Source of the DNA: Lates calcarifer
Taxonomy: Eukaryota; Chordata; Actinopteri; Centropomidae
Direction: 5' to 3'
DNA: 64,000 nucleotides
Assembly (NCBI RefSeq): GCF_001640805.2
Contig: NC_066847.1
Coordinates: 21,753,504-21,817,503, forward strand
Below the pieces are notes generated by a model. It saw nothing but the letters and a program-made list of their open reading frames with translations. It did no database searches and had not been told where the DNA came from. Positions 20,693 through 35,600 of the stretch are shown piece by piece. Each line of letters opens with the position of its first letter. Position 1 is the first letter of the stretch. The translations under genes and the position numbers were made by a program.

Positions 20693-23600
20693 TCACCACA
20701 GCGTAGGAAAATCTATGTGGCCAAAGCCAAGGTCCTTCCTCAGCTCCCAGTATGTGTTGTTGCTCACCCACGTGTCATCCTTGGACTTTCTGAGGAGACC
20801 GAAGACAAGGTGGTGCAGTTAATGAGTGCTGCAAAGGATGGGTGAGTGTGCTGAAACTGAAAATCTGACACAGCACGATGAGCTGCGCTTGACGCATGCA
20901 TCTAGATATTTAGGATACCTGAAGAATTTAGGTTGATGCGTTATGTTGTTCTCCTCAAGGACTCTTCGTCTGTCTCTCTGCAGCTGTTCAATCCTCTGTT
21001 TCTGCTCCTCTGCAGCCTCCAAGTTTCCCTCCTCCAGCAGTCTGCCAGACACAGGCACATTCATTATGTAAACATAATAAAACATTCATCTTTAATATAC
21101 AAATTTAATCTTGCTGATGTTGTTTGGTTCTGCATCATTCTTGTAAGATAACTTAATTATGGATAAATAGGAGAACACATAAGTCAGGATAATGAAGGAC
21201 AAGGAGGAGCAACATTTTTTACTTTGATGCCAAAGTGGAGAGAGTGCATCCTATTTCTGTGGTGCCTTGTTGCTGTGTTTAGTTTACAGACTTTTAAACC
21301 TTAAAAATTTGCTTGATGGTTCTGAAAGCCTTTGCAGCTGCTTGCTATTCTTAACATGAGTATTGATGCGCCTATTTTTGTGCTATTTTGATCAAAGGGT
21401 AGGGTGTGCATTTTTCAAGACAGCTCTCAAGAGTGCAGCTAAGATCTGTGATGTAAGATTATAAAAGATGTGCTGCTCAGTCATTCACTGGCAGTGAGCT
21501 GTTTTCAGATTTCTATGATAATACTCTGGCAGAAATCTCACGCTTTTAACTGTGTTTCTCTTAGTCCTCTACCCTGGTAAAAAAAAACAAAAAAAAAAAC
21601 AGTGTTTCTTATCTGTCAGCTTATTACAGAGAGAGTAACAACTACCAGATTACTTCAGAACATGTGAATACACTATTGTCTTTATTTCCTTCAGTTTTTC
21701 CTCTTACCTTTGGTCTACTCGTAGTCTGGTGTCTGTGGGTGGTAGCAGCAGTTTCAGAGACGGGTCCAACTCATTCAGTTCAATAGCAAACTTGGTAAAA
21801 CCATAGTACTGCTCATGGTCTACTGGCATTGCATCTGCATTGCAAACAAATGACATCCATGGCATTAGGTACTATAATAATATTAAGAGCCTCTGGTGCA
21901 TAATCATTAGACTTTTCATACTTGCTCTCCAGATGCATGTGGCCGAAGGTGGGTCTCCACAAAAAACTGCTTCATGCCACTTTCCAAAGAGCCTGTGGAC
22001 GACCTTGCCTTTTTGATCTGTGATAGTTCCCTCCACCTCGTTCACACTTGAATTCCAGTATTTGGCCTGTGAAAATAATTTACAGTTGAAGAAGAACAGT
22101 AGGTATCTCCTTGTTGCACAGAGAAGAGTATGCCACTGCAGGTGAGAATGAATGGATCACACAGGAATCATGATGCTGTCCTCTTGTAGTCAGCAGATGC
22201 TGCTGTTGCGTAAATCATCCTGAGCCTTGTGTGTGTTTTTAATGAGAGATGAGGATGCATAATGAGCTCTGACATGTCTCGTCTTGCTATCCCGCACAGC
22301 TTCAGGTCTTTCAAGTGGGCACATGCTAAAGCAATTAACCTTCTCTTCTGAGTAAAGGCCTCCATGAATCACACGCTGAAAACATCGAGGGGTTCTTGCC
22401 GGCATGCAGGGGAAGAGCACCATCTGTGCTGAAGGTTTAGGGACTAATGAAGGAAGTACAGTAGTTACTATGGCTATGGGTGACTTATATAAGGTATATG
22501 GAGAAATGTCTTTTCACTGCTTGGAGGTTATTTTGATCGAGTCTCCTGGGGCTCACAGAGAGATGTCTACCAACAAGGTGAGAGAGCTGTGGCATACAGG
22601 ACCCAGTCAGTATATTCTGCAGCACTGGATATACTTGACTGTAAATGATATGCAAATGTAACATCAGTCATAAACGCTTAATACTTCTGCAGTAAGATGC
22701 TCTAGTGTCTATACACAGCAGCTTTGTAGCTCATTCTTGTTCTCACAGTTCTTCAGAAGTGTAAATGTTACTGGTTTGCCTGGGCTACCATATGTTTTCT
22801 GTTGTTGTTGGTAGTGAAGTAAACATGGAGAGTTTAAGAACTGATATTCTCCATTTCACTAATGACATGTAAATTATATTTTCAGTGCAAAGCTTCTCTT
22901 TATCCTGACCGTTGCTCTCTGGCCCAAGGTGGATACTAACACAGTTAGTTTGGGAATAAAATGAATATATCACACTGCCAGCAGAATGAGTAGTATGCCT
23001 GGAATATTACTTCTCTTAATAAAACCCTGTGTCCTCAAAGAATGAATGTTGCATTAAAAAAGGTGGGGGTCATTAGGCTGGATGCAGCCCTGCATACAGC
23101 TACTAAATAGAATTTTCTTCTCTAAAATGTTTTTGGGATATTTCCCTCACCTTAATAAAAGTGATCTTGCACTGGCAAATGTCACTGCTCGAGTTTCTGA
23201 TGGAGATCTCCCCGTAGTGCTCAATCCAGCGCTGTCCGCTGAGAATGTTGTGGATGCAGGACGTCACCTTGTTCCACTCGTAGTGGTCTCCAGATCTAGA
23301 AAAAGAACATTGAAAACAATATTCCTTTTAGCTGTTCCTTTAAACATGTGGACACTGCTTTTAATCAACACAGGCTGTATAGTCTGTCTGTGTGTATGTG
23401 TCTCTGTCTAGTCCTAAAGTAAATGAGACAGGAGAGACTCACTCTGGCAGAGTTACATGAGTTGTACCCACAGGAACAATCTCCATTGATTTTCCCCAGA
23501 ACTTGTTCTTACACCTCACGTCTACAGAATCAATCAGAGAAAACCAATTGTACAAATTAACATCCATCCTGGACAACCGGCTGCTATTGTTATCTTTACA

Positions 23601-26600
23601 ATCAGAGAACGGATCCAACTGCATTTATATTTCCCACTACCTTGCCAGAATACAAAGTTTTTAGACTCCGCATGGCAAGCTGAGATCGGTGGGTGGTGGC
23701 TGACCTGAGGTTGCAATGGGGAAAAAACAGTAGCGTTAGCACATCGATTCAATTAAAGCTTTCAGTGAATTATTGATAGAATAGTGCAATTGTTGAATTG
23801 TTGACAGCACAGAAAATGGGATTTGCGCTTACTTGCTCTGCAACAAATCGAAAGCCTTTATCTGGTCGCTCACATTCATATGTCTCTCCCAGGACAGGGT
23901 TGAAAGGCTTTCCTCCAGTTCTGTAGTAGCTGGATGCATAGCCTGATACAACAAACGTAGCTATGTATACCTACATAAAGACAAAACAATACAGTTAGTA
24001 GCACTATTATTCACATAATTTTTGGAGCAAAGAGAATTACTGAGACATAAAATTCACCTTATGAAAACCTTAAGCATAAAAAAAAAATCCTTGAGACCAC
24101 CAGAACATTGAACTCTATCATCCATTTTTTCCATTATAAGTACCACATATTATTTGTTCATAATGAATGTCAAATCCCATTTTGATTCTCTGCAGTTCTA
24201 ATTTCCTTTCCATTTTACTGTAATGAGCAGGGGATCTGTCTGAATATTCCCCCAATAGTTGCACTGAGCCAGGAGAGCACTGAATTACTTCCACATCATA
24301 ATGGGAGGCCACAGACTTTAACTACTTTCCTTAGCACATTTATACACTGTATTCTGCACATTTGTCCTTGATAACAAGGCGACTCATCAGGCTGCATCTC
24401 TACACCTCCCACACAAAAATGTGAACCAATGTGAGCAAAACTGAAAGAAACTACAGAGAAAAAGTAATGTTTTTCTTCTTCAAAAATAATAAGCAGGGCT
24501 GGCATTTCTGGTCCAGAGAAACAATAGCCAGCAACAAGTAACGGGCAGTAGTTCCTGGTTCTTCTAATCATGCCTGCTAATAGGCTTTTTGGCTTCTGAC
24601 ACCACAGTTAAAGAATAGCTGATATTTTTGATAAATACTCTTATCCACATTCTTGCCAAGAGTCAGCAGGGACACTCTAGTGTCTTTCTGCTAAATATGA
24701 TGCTAGAGCTAGCAGGCATTTAGGTTGTTAAAGCATGACTTTTAAGGGTGCTCGTAGAAGTTTTTCAAACTTCAGACAGAGTCAGGAGGCCCGCTGAGTG
24801 CTGGAAGTGAGCAGAAGAAGACTCTGCCCACACATACAAACAGCAAAAATGAATGTGCCATCTCACCATGCGTTCAAAAGGGTCCTGTGTGTTAGCAGCT
24901 CTGTCTAGCAGCTCGCTGTACTCCAGCTCTTCACACAGTCTCTGCAGGGTGTTGAGCGGCTCGTTAAGGTGCACAGGCATCGCCACTTTGGACAGGTCTT
25001 TGCCGATGTTGTTCCTGAGGATGTTCCACAGGCTGATGGTGCTGTTGTTGGGGCTCGGACAAGGCAGACAAGACCTACGCTGACAAAGGATGGTGCCTTC
25101 TTCCACAGACCCTGGGGACAGATGGGGTTATGATGTCAGGTGAAAACCTGGCAGCTGTTTGATGGTGAAAGCAAATAACTAATGACATTTGTCACTGAAT
25201 CCATGAAATTGCACTGGGACCAGTATTGTAGCTCTTTGTTCCATAGTTTACCTGAGTTTGGTCTCTCACTTTCTGTCCCATTGCTGAAGTTGTCCATGGA
25301 AATGTTGTCACTAATATCGCTAATGTACGAGTCATCCTCTGATACCTAAAAAAACATCCAAACTTTAGCTAATAGATAAAAGATGCATTTTTAATACCAC
25401 CTGCAGCAAGGGACTGGGCAGGTCTCTTTCAACATCCTGTCACGTCAGTAGAGGATCTAAGGCGCTGGAGATGAATGGTCCCTTGGGACCCGGAGACAAA
25501 TTTGTACATCGACTTGCCGTATTTTTAGATTAAAGTAATTATCTTCCATTTTCGCATTGCTTCCGCTCCAGCTGCTATCTGATCAGGCATGCTGCGTGAA
25601 CACTGAGGGAGGAGGAAAATGAAGTAAGTAGAGCAGACCTGTTTTATGACACACGTCATAAAAACTTTAAGACTTTAAGATGCCTCCAACCATTATGTTA
25701 AGATAAAAGGTTCGTTGCTCCCTCTGCAACGGAAAGCTACTGAATTATCACAATGGGCTGAACAAATTTTGCACCGAGACAGAACTGATGAAATGTTGGA
25801 TGAGAGGCTATAAATAAATGAAGAACCTCTGGTGGTAATTTTGTTTTAGACCCAACTGTCTGTGGGGTAATTCTGTTTGAATCACACAGCTTTTCTTATC
25901 AAACAACAGTTGTGGCAGAGTTGGCTTTAATGTTTTGCTTGTGAAACAGAAAAAAAAACGACTCCAAACATCAACAGTAATGAAGATTCCATCACCCAGC
26001 CCTGAACGTTAGTGTTAAAAGATTATGACACCAGCTGAGTCTGAGTAAAAGACACATCATCAGTGCAACTGCCACTGGCAATGGTTTAACACCTAAGCTT
26101 ACCTCATTTTCAGAGGAACTGGCAGACAGCAGAACTTCCTGTGCATCAAAGAACTCGGAGAGAGACTCTGCAATTGAAGCTCTGCTCTCATTGGATACTT
26201 GGTGTACAAGGGGACGGGATTCATCCACAGAATCCTGTTTCTAGGAGACATAATGCCCACGGCTATAATTAAGAACAAGGAAAGGGCGACATCATCGAAG
26301 CCAAGAAGGGTGGCAATCACTGGGTAATTCAGAATACAATATAATCACAATGTATAAATGATTATATCACAACACAAAAAATGGTTATGCTATATACTGA
26401 AAGTCAGTCATCTGTAATACTGTACAATATGGTTACTAAAAGAAAAGCAAACTGTATCACAGTACATTACTGTATTAATTAGGAACCAGTCTGTCATGCA
26501 AGTTTGCAAAAAGCGTGCAAACACACTCTTGCAAAAACACAAACTCTGTCTGCCAGGTTAAAGTTGTTGACATACAACAAGATGCACATTCGACATGAAC

Positions 26601-29600
26601 TTCCAGCATTCACAATATCCAACTAAAAACATGAAACCAATTACAAAGATGGAGTTATTTTACACAGAACCATACATGGAAGTGAGCACACCCGTCCATC
26701 CTTTGTTATTGTTGCTGAAGCTGATTAATCTCTGACATTAAGATAATGTCAGAGATGGAGCATTAGTTTTGCACTGCGTGTTCAACAAATTTCCAGGGAC
26801 ACGATTAAACAGATCGGCTCACTCTCTGGTCAGTAAATTTGATTAAGGGAGCAAAAGAGCTTCCTTTATGAGACAGTGACATCTCAGGCAATTAGAAGGC
26901 TTCCTCTGAGCCGTTTGCGTACACGAACACGGGACTGAGGCGAAGCACTCTCTCTTTGAAAAGAATAGAAACACAACTTTTTTCAGGAAGCAGTGTTTCC
27001 TGAAGAAAATTCAGTTTAGAGTCATTGTCATCACAAAACAGAGTGAGCCGAGTGAGGGGGTGAGAGGAGCGCAACATTTGTTGAATCTGGAGGAGAGAGA
27101 GGGGGAAAGGACAGCTCATTCATACTGTGGAAAATTCTAGACTGTGTAGGATGAAAAAAAAAAAAAGAAAAAAGGATGGAGATAATAATAATCATCATCA
27201 TGGTGGAGGGAGGGAAGGGAGTGGAGTCACTGCATTCCTGCACCCACCTGCACCGGGGCAGTGAGATTTATTAGTGTGGGCTCTACGATGTGGGACTCAG
27301 CATGAATCTTGCACAGGCGCTCTCTCAGCTCAGAGTTCTGGGCTAAAGCCTGGAAAAATAACCAGTGTAAACATCGTTTATGACACACACCCCAACCAAC
27401 ACTGAAAGCTGAACTGAAATTTTTCATTTTGAATCAACCCCACACTGATTCCCATCTCTGAAATGTGTTTCCCCTCTTCAAAATGATCTAAAAAAACAGG
27501 CTGTAAACATTCCATTTGCCTTTACTATAGAGACATGCGCATGTGTTATCACTGCAGACATCAGACAGGAAGCAACGGGAGCCTAAATTACATTACTCAC
27601 CCAATACCGACCCTGTGTGAGGTAGAGTAGGTAGAAGCTGAGTAATCAGGAAAGCTAACACCCAGCAGGGTATTTAAAGACAAAGAAATGTGTTGGCACA
27701 GAGAGCACACAAGTTCTACTGTGGCAAAAGGAGTAAGCATGGCAATGAACGTGTGTAACTAAAGGCAGAAAATAGAAAATGACCCTGGGTGGGAGGCAGC
27801 AGTCATGGGAAACATGACTGTTGAACAAGGTCTTGTTAAGGTGGGCAGACATCACACCAGCAGCTAGTAATTCCTCTAAAAGGCTTGTCAATGTGTCACG
27901 CCTGACAAGTGGTGTGGGTGGACGGGGCATCTGAGAGTCGTGTAAAAGAAGATGGACTACCTGACGTATTTCTACTGACTGTTAAGATGTCTGGGTATGA
28001 GTATGTGTTTCACGTACCGTTGATAGTGCGTTCTTCAAACCGACGACCTGTGGTGAGGTAGGGGCACATGTCTCGTGGTCCAGGCATAGCTTTAATCTCT
28101 CCCTCTCAGATGTTAGTGAACTCAGGGCTGACTTCATGGTTGCGTGCACTGTGGCAACAAGAGGAAAAGAGGGGAGCTTCATCTACAAACTACTTTGTAT
28201 TCGCTCAGAGCAGCGCACTGTAGATCCAGTAACAGCAGATTCACCGACAGCCTATCACACCATGCTTCTAATAAGATGGAACAAATTTTCATCATCTCCT
28301 ATCGCTCAGCAAGCTACAATCTTTGTTTTATGACATTCATTTTACCACGCACTTCATAATCGGTGCTTGGGAAGCTACATTAATGAAACTGCTGGCAGTA
28401 TTAATGCATCACTGTACTGGATTAAGCTCATCACACATCTTAGCTTTGCAATTCTGAATGTGCATAAATTTGGCAATTTAAATGCCAGCAGCATTGACAG
28501 CGATTGCCTGGAGCAACTTTCAAATCGTGATACCATTATGTATAACACAAATCATCCTCATTATTCCATGTCGAGCATCAGGTCTCTGAATAATACATTT
28601 CAATGAGGAGCAGCAGAAAGCTAAATTAGACCTTTATGGGACAATCTTCTGTTTACAAAAGAGATTTTCCAAGCTTAGTGGGGTTTTTTGTTTGTTTGTT
28701 TTTTTAGAAAATGTAAACTTCTCACTTAGTAACAGCTTGGGGGAAAAGCTGACAGGGGAACATCATCAGAATCCTAATGAATGAAAGCTGAGACAGACAG
28801 TTAATCAGTAATTAACAGCTGCCATGGCTGCATCATTGTCACTTCTATTTGTTATAAATAACAACACCATGCCAGTCCTATCTCACTTGCAAATTAGACA
28901 CCAGGCAGACAGATTTATTGGACAAAACTGAGGCATGTAACAAATGATGCTCTGGTAGAGTTTCTCCCAGTTTGTTAAAAAAAAATATCTTAAAAGTCCT
29001 GAATGTGTCAGACAAAATCTAACTGTTAATTAAAATAATTTACTCACAGTCGGTGGCAATCCGGCAGAAGTCCTCCTGCAGCTTGGCCACATCAAAAGCA
29101 GAATCCAGTAATTCGGGGTCGGCTTTGTCATTGCCGAGTGCAGCGGTGGAGAGGTTGGGGTTAGAGGCGTGGAGGCGGATAGAGCCAGAGGAGATGCAGC
29201 TGGGTACCTACAGTAATGCAGGAGGGATAGAACTTCACTAAACACAAAAAAACAGATTAAGTATGATCACACTTTATTGTCACGTTGTCTACCTGCAGAG
29301 TTGTTTTGACATCTTTGTTGTAGTTTTTGCCACGCCATTTCCTTGGAAGTCTCTTTTCCTTCTTGGGGCTGTCGAATGTAGATGCCTAGTGAGCAATTAA
29401 GAGGATAGTCATGTTTGAAACAGAGCATTCTCATGTGACATTATTTCACAAGTGGCTGTGCAAGATGCAAAATGCATGAAGTTCTATATTTAGTAGCAAA
29501 TGACTTGAGGGCAACAAAAATATTGGTGGAGAGAAATGAGAAGAGAAGACAAGACAAATTATTTTGCATAAAGTTCAAAGTCATATTGCATTTTGGACGT

Positions 29601-32600
29601 GATTCATTTGAAATCTGAATTGCAGTTATGATGACCAAACCTGCTTTGCATGTAAAGGTGAAAGGAAAATAGAGTGCTGACCTGCAGGGCTTGGATAGAT
29701 GGAGCAGAATAGGTACGATGGAGAACTTCCATACTCTGAAGCAGGTGGTTGAGCTCCAGCAGGTAGGCCTCACAGACCAACAAGTCTGAGGAGAGTAGGA
29801 AAAAGGATCAACACTGAGGAAGAGAGAGAGAAAAAAAAGAGCAGCAGGCGAAAACCTGCATGTACCAAGCAGGACCGACCCACCAACCCTTCCCAGTACA
29901 GGCTGTAAAAATAGCTCATAACCTACTATTCATAAAGTCAGTGACTCCAGAAGATAGAAGTAGGTTTACAATGAGTATCCATAGGCTCAAGATGACCAAG
30001 AAGTCCTTACAAGCGTACATCTTCTGCCAAGATATGGGTCATAGCTTTAGCGGGGAGAGCAAAGCTACGCTAACTAAACCTGAATGACCTCACACAGCAC
30101 GACCAACTCTTCCTGAGTCAGAGAGATGAGAAGATGAGTTAAAGAAAATGAGGAGTCAAGTTGTATCACCCCAGACTTGAAAGACCATTTGATGATTTTA
30201 TGGACTAAGGGCAGTTGTTTCATGGTGTCTGTGCAGCCTTTACGGATGATCAATTGGCTGTGGTGGCTCTGTCAGTAACAGAGCTCACTTAAAAGAGGTT
30301 CCTGGATGGGCTCATAATGCTAATGCAGGCCAGTTGCTCTGGCTTGGACTGTGTTTCAGCAGAAGTACCAGCACAAATGGATACTTTTAGTTGTTGTGTA
30401 CAAACATATGTGTGGGCTGTTGTGCAAATTTTCTGAAGTTTCTGGTTTCATAACTTGTAACAGCTAGAGGAAGTGTTACAGCACATCACCAGGGTCCTCA
30501 TGCATGGAAACTGAGACAGTCAGAAAACAACAGATTCCTTCTTAATAACAACAACATGCCTGTCCTATCTTAACCTGTAAATAAGAGAGCAGACAGACAG
30601 ATTTATTGGAATGGGAAAGTGGTCTCAGACTTTTGAACTTGACATTTCTGGACTTATCCACCAGCACAAAAATGTATCTTACAACTTCAATAAAAGTGCA
30701 AATAATCTGACCAATCTGACCAGAGTCTCAGCCTAATCAGGTCTTAAAATTTTATCATCTTGCTCAGAAACCAAGAGACAGGATTTGAAGTCACTTAAAA
30801 TTATATAAACATGATATAAAATCCAAAGTAAGAAGTGTTTCAGGTACTAGTAAAACTCCACAAATCACAGGGGGGCAGCTCTAGCTCTGTTGTCTCACCT
30901 TTGGAGCACTTGTCCATGTCGTCAGATGACTGGAGCCAGGCTGTGACCTTGGCCTGGCTGTTGCAATTAAAAGGGAAGGCTCCTACAGAATGCACTGTGG
31001 ACTGCCTCCGTACAGGCATGCACTGCAAAAGCAAACAAACCCAAAGGTCAGACCAAAAACAATCTGTCTCCTTCATGACATTCTTCGGTAGAGGGGCTTG
31101 GACTTCAGTAAATATTGCTGATGAAATGATGATAATCATCAGCAGAAAGACAGGAGAGAGCACTTACTTTAAACAGACCACATAGTTTCTGTTAATATTA
31201 TGCTGTGTGGTGCACAAGTATACCTTTCTGATAGAGGCACTCTCAGCCACGCTGGGGGAGTTGGGCGAGGGGTAGTGGGGATAGTAGAAGGACTTCTCGT
31301 TAGGGTACATGGCAATCTCATTTTGCCGATAGAGCCGATGGTGGCGCAGCTTGGACACCCATTCATCAAACAGCTCCTGTGACTTAATCTGTAGAGCAGA
31401 TACCACAATCAGAAATCAACACAAGGACAAGTAAGGTAGAGGAGTGTGTCGTGTGTGGAAAAACAGGTACAGTATGAGCAGTGTTTCCCTCTCGCACATA
31501 TGTGCAGTAAAACACAAGGTCATTTTAAAGTCATTTTAATGTGGGCCTCTCTTCCAGGAATCAAAGGGAACACTCTGAATAATCCATGTTTTACCTAACT
31601 TCCTGTGAGCCAGCGGGGAATGCCTTATATTCATTAGCCTTGTGGTTTACCTTCAGGTGATAGATGTTTTCCTCAGCATCGAGATCGATGCACTTGGCTT
31701 TCTTCTTAATGGCCATGACAGAGAGACCCACGTCAATGCAGCCATGCAGTTTCCCTTTCTCAATCTGCAAGGCAAAGTCAACACATAATGAATATATGAA
31801 TGGCACATATGAATATAACTGTATTGGAATGGACCTCATACAAAATGCAACAGAATGCTGATCAGATCGCATGCATTATTTTGTGTTTAAAGCAGCAATA
31901 ATAGTCTTTTATTTTCTCAGCCCTGGCCAAGCAGAGTTTCTGAATGGCTATATAATTGATATACTGTATATTTATGCAAGATTGGCAGGTAAAATGCATC
32001 TATTGATTCCTATCTGTAGGAGATTGTGAGTGAATGAGGGCCCTTTGTATTTACAGGCACACATAGATATTTTAGGAAAGACAGCCAGCAGTACAACAAG
32101 AGCATTACAAAAGATACAGAGTGTCCTTTGTAATCTTCTGTAAGTGACATGCCCACATAGTATGCAGCCAGCAGGCTTTTGTACTCACATCAGCACTGCA
32201 CTTGCCATACTTCAGGATGCCCTTGTCCAGGAAAAAGTATCTCTGTGGGGAGACAATGAGTGAATGAGATGCAGCTGGGATGATATGCAACATCTCTGAC
32301 AGCGAGTCTGAAGTGGACTCTGATCATGACATAGTCAGCCTCTTGTTAATGTCTGTTGTTAATGTCTCTGCAGTGAGATGTTTGTCATCCCAGGCTCTAG
32401 TTTTGCATCTGCCTTCCGTTATTACTCCTCTCACTCCGCTGCACTCTTTCTCTTCCGTTCTCTTTTTAAATTCTTGGTGCTCTTACTGAACGTCATTAGA
32501 ATTTGACTGTTGAAAGCACAAAGACCCGAGAAGCTCTGACTGTAAGTCAATACTAAATGTATACAGCTCTATTAACCAACAGACCATCAGCTAATGCATC

Positions 32601-35600
32601 TGAGAGGGAACACCAAGATATCTAGACAATATCATCCCAGTGAAAGCTTTTAGACAGACCATGACGAGGCACTGACCCAGGTCACATGTGACTCCTCTGT
32701 GGCTGAAATCATCTACTACATAACCTCATTCAATTATTTTAAAACAAAAATGAGTCATGTCAGCAGATTTTTTTTGTGCAGGGAATCTGGAAAGTGTAGG
32801 GTAAAACCGGGAAATGGACATGACGTTCAGTTGTGAAGTACGTCATTAGGTCTAACACTCTGAGAGATGAGTGAGTCTAATGTAGCATGGGTCATTTAAG
32901 GACCTCACAGGTGTCGGACTGTACCTTGTGCCAGCCCTTCATGGGCCACTTTCTTCTCTTTAGCATGTAGCCCTCCTGTTTCTGGGGCTCCAGGACATTG
33001 GCGAAGCCTCCGCGCAGGCCCTCCACTATTTCCCAGCTGTCCTGTGGGCACAGATGGTTTATGAGACACTAGCAGACACTCAACTTGTGTGCAAACATGC
33101 AGATTAAAGTTGCCCGGAGGTTTAGTAACATAAATTGAATGAATCAACCACAGCAACAGAGTCAAGGTCAGAGTCAAAAGCATATTGTAATTCGTGGCTG
33201 TAGACGGTGTTTAAATTTGATGCCTCCTTTCCATGTAGTGTCAGTCGAGTCGGTGTGAGGCTGTGGGGGATGAGAGTTTCATTGCTAAGTGAAAATTCAG
33301 CCTCATGAGGTTTGGTGTCAAGTGTGTGGCTTCCTAGACTTCGCTCACCTCATGGTCCCATTTACAAAATTAGCTTACCTGTCTAATCTCACTCTTCACA
33401 ATAATCATTTCCTGTCTGAGATTAGAACGCTCACGTCCAAATCCCCTGCAAATACAAAGATTAAGACAATATTTCATCAGAGACTAATCCAGATAGCTCT
33501 GTTGTTTACTTCAGCTGTGATAATTCCAGGAAGGCAGCATAAACAGTATAAACAGAGGGATTTGTAATATCTTTTTGGATATTGCATCACTTCTGGTTCA
33601 CAGTGCTTTTACTATATGTTAGTGCTGAAACGATTAGTTGATTAATCAGTTACAGAATATTCACAGTGGGACTCCACTGATTTTACACACAAATGTCAGT
33701 TTACTAATCTTAAGATGCACTACTTAGCTTGTGGAAACAACTGAATAATGTCTTTTTTGTCTCTAAAGAGGGTGTTCAAAAGTCTGAAAAAACAACCCCT
33801 GATGAGTGTGATGAGTGTTCTTGGCTTGGGCTTGGAGACATTACATACATTTGTAACACAAACAGGGGCTTTGGAATTTAAAAAGACATGGGAATTCACC
33901 AACAAGGACAAACCCCCAATGACTGTATAGCCCCCAAGGGCAGCGCTGAGAGCTGTGATACAAGTTTGACATAGATATATCCCATAAATACACGTTACTA
34001 ATTCAATATCTTCCCTTTCCTGTAATATTGTGCTGGATGTCAACAAGAAGTGAACCGGCACATCTAAAGGAAGTCTCTAAAGTGCATGCTCTCCGCCTGA
34101 CTGGACTTTGAAAAGATAATTTCTACCTGACAGAATGCACTAACCTATTGTGATACCTAACAGAATATGCTACCCTATTGTGATCAATTGTGATCAACAG
34201 AAAAAAATTTGTTTTTCTCCAGGCATTTTAAAATAACTCATTTTAGAGCTTTAATCACACTACTGCTAAACCCTGAAACTGGTTATCATACTGTCAGAAT
34301 CTCATACTGACCCATGCCTAGTAGACGTGGATGGATATTTTTACCTGTTTTCACACTTTATAGGCTCAGCAATCAGTGAATCAAACCAAGATTAACCGAT
34401 AATGAAGATAATCATTCAGGTGCAACCCTTTGTTTGTGTATAATGGAATATAATGATAATGCAGTATTTTAGGATTATGCCCTAATGTTCAGTTGTCACA
34501 GTTGTACCACAGTTGGATGAAAACTCAAGCACAAATGATCATGTCACAGCAGTCCAGAGGGACTCTGGCATCTTGGCAGAGGTTTGAGGTGGCTGTGTTT
34601 GTTATCGCAGTGTGTCCCTGACTGTTCCAGCATATAACAGTTCTGGCTAAATAAACTGTATCAGTCAGAGAGACTGAAAGCTGGAGGTGAGGCCATCTAA
34701 AATAAACCCTCATATCTTGGGGGGTGGGGGTGGGTGGAGATAGGGCGTGGCTTGCTCTTTCACTCTCCCTGAGCGCTTGTCAAATCTCCCTCTGATACAG
34801 TCACACAGTGAGTCACTGTCACATACTGCTTGGGCACTTTTTCCCAAGGTCAAGAGACAGTTTCACTGAGAAAGCAGTGACATAACTGACAACAAGATGT
34901 ATGCCTACAGGGATAACTATCAGCGCAACAAAAATCAAGAATGTTTCGAGACAGAAACAAGAGCTTGAAACAAGGGGAAACAGCTAGCTGGGCTCTGTCC
35001 AAAGGTAATAAAATCCACCTACCAACCCCTCTAAAGCTCACCAAATAAAACTACTGTCTTGTTTACTAAATCAGTATACTAAAAATGAAGTGTAAATGTT
35101 GTGGTGTATGGGGGGGTTTCCGGTAAGTTGTTTTTCTTCCAGCCAAAAAATAGTTCAACACGTAATGCCCCTGTGAAACCACAACATGTTCGTACATTAC
35201 TTCATTTTTTTGTACTGATCCTCCTGTTTCCAGTCTTAAGGTTTAGCTGATTGTCTCTGGGCTCCACTTTCATATTTGTGGAATAAATCAAACGCACTGA
35301 GACATATTTTCTTGAACTGGAAAATTAAAACAGCTGACAGTTGCTCCCAATAGTGAAAAGATTTTGATATCTGGTAATTTTATTAAAATCCCCTCACTTC
35401 AACACATTCATGCTCTGACAAGTATGAAACACACTGTGAGGTTCAGTGATGATAATGATCATGATGGATTCAAAATGAAAAACGTGACTTGGATTCATTC
35501 AAAACTAAAGCCTGAGCATGGTTGAGACTTATGATGTAGAAAATTGCAGTTTTAAGAGAATATTTGTTTGTTTGTTCAAAAGTTTTTCTCCTAATGAGAG

